NCBI GenBank assembly: GCA_038872535.1
Contig: JAVZJY010000054.1
Location: 1 to 6,614, forward strand
Reading direction: 5' to 3'
Source of the DNA: JASEJA01 sp038872535
Lineage (GTDB): Archaea > Thermoproteota > Bathyarchaeia > Bathyarchaeales > Bathycorpusculaceae
DNA: 6,614 nucleotides
Part shown: in pieces, positions 5,327 through 6,614 of the stretch
How the letters are laid out: each line of letters opens with the position of its first letter
Numbering within the stretch: the first letter of the stretch is position 1
The notes under the pieces: generated by a model
What the model saw: the letters and a program-made list of their open reading frames with translations, nothing else
Told to the model about the DNA's origin: nothing
The model's database searches: none
Program-made: the position numbers and the translations under genes

Positions 5327-6614
5327 GCATAAAGTTTGAGCAGTTTGTTTAAAGCCCAACTGAACTTTTTCCTTAAGGCTTTGGAATAAATTTTATCAAT
5401 AGGTGCGTCTACAATGGCAGCCCATTTCGCATAAACTCTCGGGTCAATGTAGGATTTTAATGAAGTTGTCAAATTGTATTCTCTTGTGTTCTTCATCAAT
5501 TCAATATCCAACTTGGTTTTCTCGATTCTTTTGAGAAGCGCTTCTGTTTTCTTGCCCTGCTTCCTCTTTTCCTCTAAATCAAGCTCCAACTGTTTAAGCT
5601 TGGCTTCTTTTTTGGCTAATCTCTCTTCAAAGTTGTTGGGAATTTTCCTCTTGTGGTTGGCAATTTCAGCCCCTTTTAAGTTAGCCATTTTTGCATGGAA
5701 AACCTTAACATGTTCAGAATCTTCTTTCTTTATGAGGCAATTATCTAAGTATTCCTTGACGGCTTTTGTGGTTCTCCAAGTTCTGAAGACTTTGGCTGTT
5801 AATCCGCTCATTTTTTCTGAAAGAAACTTGGATACTTTTCTGGAATCTATTCCTTCAAATAGGTATTCTCTGCATGTTTTAGCGTAATATTCAATGTTTT
5901 TAATGACGCTTAGTGGAGCTTTTGTTTGTTTAACCCATCTGACAGAGTCTTTTCCCAAAAAGTCAAAGTGCAGCGTATCGCCTTCTATCCTTATGTGTTC
6001 GGGTCTTAGGGTTATGGCTCCAACGGTGTCCGCCTCTCCGGGGTCTTTTTCGTCGCCGACTCTCATGTTTAGGGCGTGGATAAGCCAACAAACCGTTGCT
6101 ATCTTTTTTCTCTCTTCATTTTTTGATTCCAAATTTTTCATGATATGAGCTTCAATTTTTGGGATTATTCCATCAAGCTTTTCCGCTTTCCTAAATTTCT
6201 CTTTCTCCTTTTTCTGTTTGAGATAAGCTGAATCAGAGAACCAAACATACTTTATTTTTCCAGTAAGTTTGTCTTGCCATTTGGCTATGTAAAGCTTATC
6301 TGGTTCCCAAATGATAGCTTTCCATCTTCCTTCTGGTTTCGGGCTGTCTGGAGAAAGGTTTAGAATTATGTCCTCTTCCCTTGGTCCCTCCTTCCATCTT
6401 CCCCTCTTTGGATGGTCACCCCTTCCAGAGAACAAACATGAAGGTTCAGCTGTCCAGTTTGCTATTTCTATCTTTTTTCCATCAACAAAAGCGTACCCGA
6501 ATTTTTTCTTTAATGCTTCTCTATGAGTTTTTCTTTGTTTTGCAATTTTCTTTCTCTCTCTTCTAGTCATATTCAGCTTTTTCAAGTTTTCTTTGTCTAA
6601 ATACTCGAAAATTT
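5323..6614 (-). CDS. top1: Eukaryotic-type DNA topoisomerase IB (N-terminus outside window)
   Basis: Relaxes positive and negative supercoils by nicking one strand through a 3'-phosphotyrosine. Residues are numbered from the ATG at 6570. EPSCLFSGRGDHPKRGRW at 42-59 and EEDIILNLS belong to the clamp. The catalytic set is complete: R170 in MRVGDEKD, K207 in FDFLGKDSVRW, R263 in LTAKVFRTW, H306 in NHKRKIPNNF, and Y374 in SLKSYIDPR (R488, K532, R590, H632 and Y723 in the human enzyme). A charged coiled-coil linker (about 317-358) joins core to C-terminal domain. The frame has no stop before the right edge. The codons upstream of the ATG and of the TTG at 6585 read IFEYLDKENLKKLN, which resembles the human segment just before the region matching MTRRERKK. 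The real start and core subdomain I are therefore probably beyond 6614. Its stop shares TTAA with the convergent aminotransferase gene. Confidence 0.95.
   Translation of the reverse strand, partial: IFEYLDKENLKKLNMTRRERKKIAKQRKTHREALKKKFGYAFVDGKKIEIANWTAEPSCLFSGRGDHPKRGRWKEGPREEDIILNLSPDSPKPEGRWKAIIWEPDKLYIAKWQDKLTGKIKYVWFSDSAYLKQKKEKEKFRKAEKLDGIIPKIEAHIMKNLESKNEERKKIATVCWLIHALNMRVGDEKDPGEADTVGAITLRPEHIRIEGDTLHFDFLGKDSVRWVKQTKAPLSVIKNIEYYAKTCREYLFEGIDSRKVSKFLSEKMSGLTAKVFRTWRTTKAVKEYLDNCLIKKEDSEHVKVFHAKMANLKGAEIANHKRKIPNNFEERLAKKEAKLKQLELDLEEKRKQGKKTEALLKRIEKTKLDIELMKNTREYNLTTSLKSYIDPRVYAKWAAIVDAPIDKIYSKALRKKFSWALNKLLKLYA

Noticed and set aside
5474..5887. 137-codon hydrophobic open frame on the plus strand opposite topoisomerase IB
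   Set aside because: It is the complement of the lysine/glutamate-rich coiled coil and core, which reads as S/F/L codons; the minus-strand protein is unambiguous.
6597..6603. TATA-like TATTTAG on the minus strand upstream of ATG 6570 as a topoisomerase promoter
   Set aside because: The reading frame runs through it with residues homologous to the family, so it is more likely coding sequence than a promoter.

Overview
The window looks like a piece of an AT-rich archaeal chromosome. The evidence is an archaeal class I release factor (aRF1 with its four-cysteine zinc knuckle), a formylmethanofuran:H4MPT formyltransferase, TATA-like boxes about 40-50 bases upstream of genes with very short leaders, and a eukaryotic-type DNA topoisomerase IB. 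Among archaea, topoisomerase IB is best known from Thaumarchaeota and relatives, and I recall reports from Bathyarchaeia (the former MCG group). With H4MPT-linked C1 genes alongside it, a Bathyarchaeia-like or related TACK lineage is my best guess. This is an inference; there is no rRNA to confirm it.

Layout: (1) 1-617 (+), the 3' part of a polytopic membrane protein resembling ECF-transporter S components. (2) 619-837 (-), a 72-residue two-helix membrane protein of DUF3096 type, convergent with the first gene and one base away. (3) 838-960, a divergent promoter region with two opposed TATA-like boxes and small palindromes between them. (4) 961-2887 (+), a probable two-gene C1 operon: an NAD(P)-type methylene-H4MPT dehydrogenase of the MtdA/MtdB family, then Ftr. 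(5) 2951-5326 (+), aRF1 followed after 9 bases by a fold-type I aminotransferase. (6) 5323-6614 (-), topoisomerase IB, convergent with the aminotransferase and sharing a TTAA that gives both stop codons. Its reading frame is open to the right edge, so its N-terminal part lies outside the window.

Mtd and Ftr act in the same H4MPT-bound C1 route. Ftr moves formyl between methanofuran and H4MPT, and Mtd interconverts methenyl- and methylene-H4MPT. The cyclohydrolase step between them (Mch) is not encoded here. The dehydrogenase is of the nicotinamide type known from methylotrophic bacteria, not the F420-dependent archaeal type, so the pathway would exchange electrons with NAD(P)(H). The most unusual local detail is that the aRF1 gene ends in UAG, the only UAG stop here, and is in the same frame as the aminotransferase gene. 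Only three codons separate them, so readthrough would make one fused protein. No tRNA, rRNA, CRISPR array, insertion sequence or long repeat was seen.
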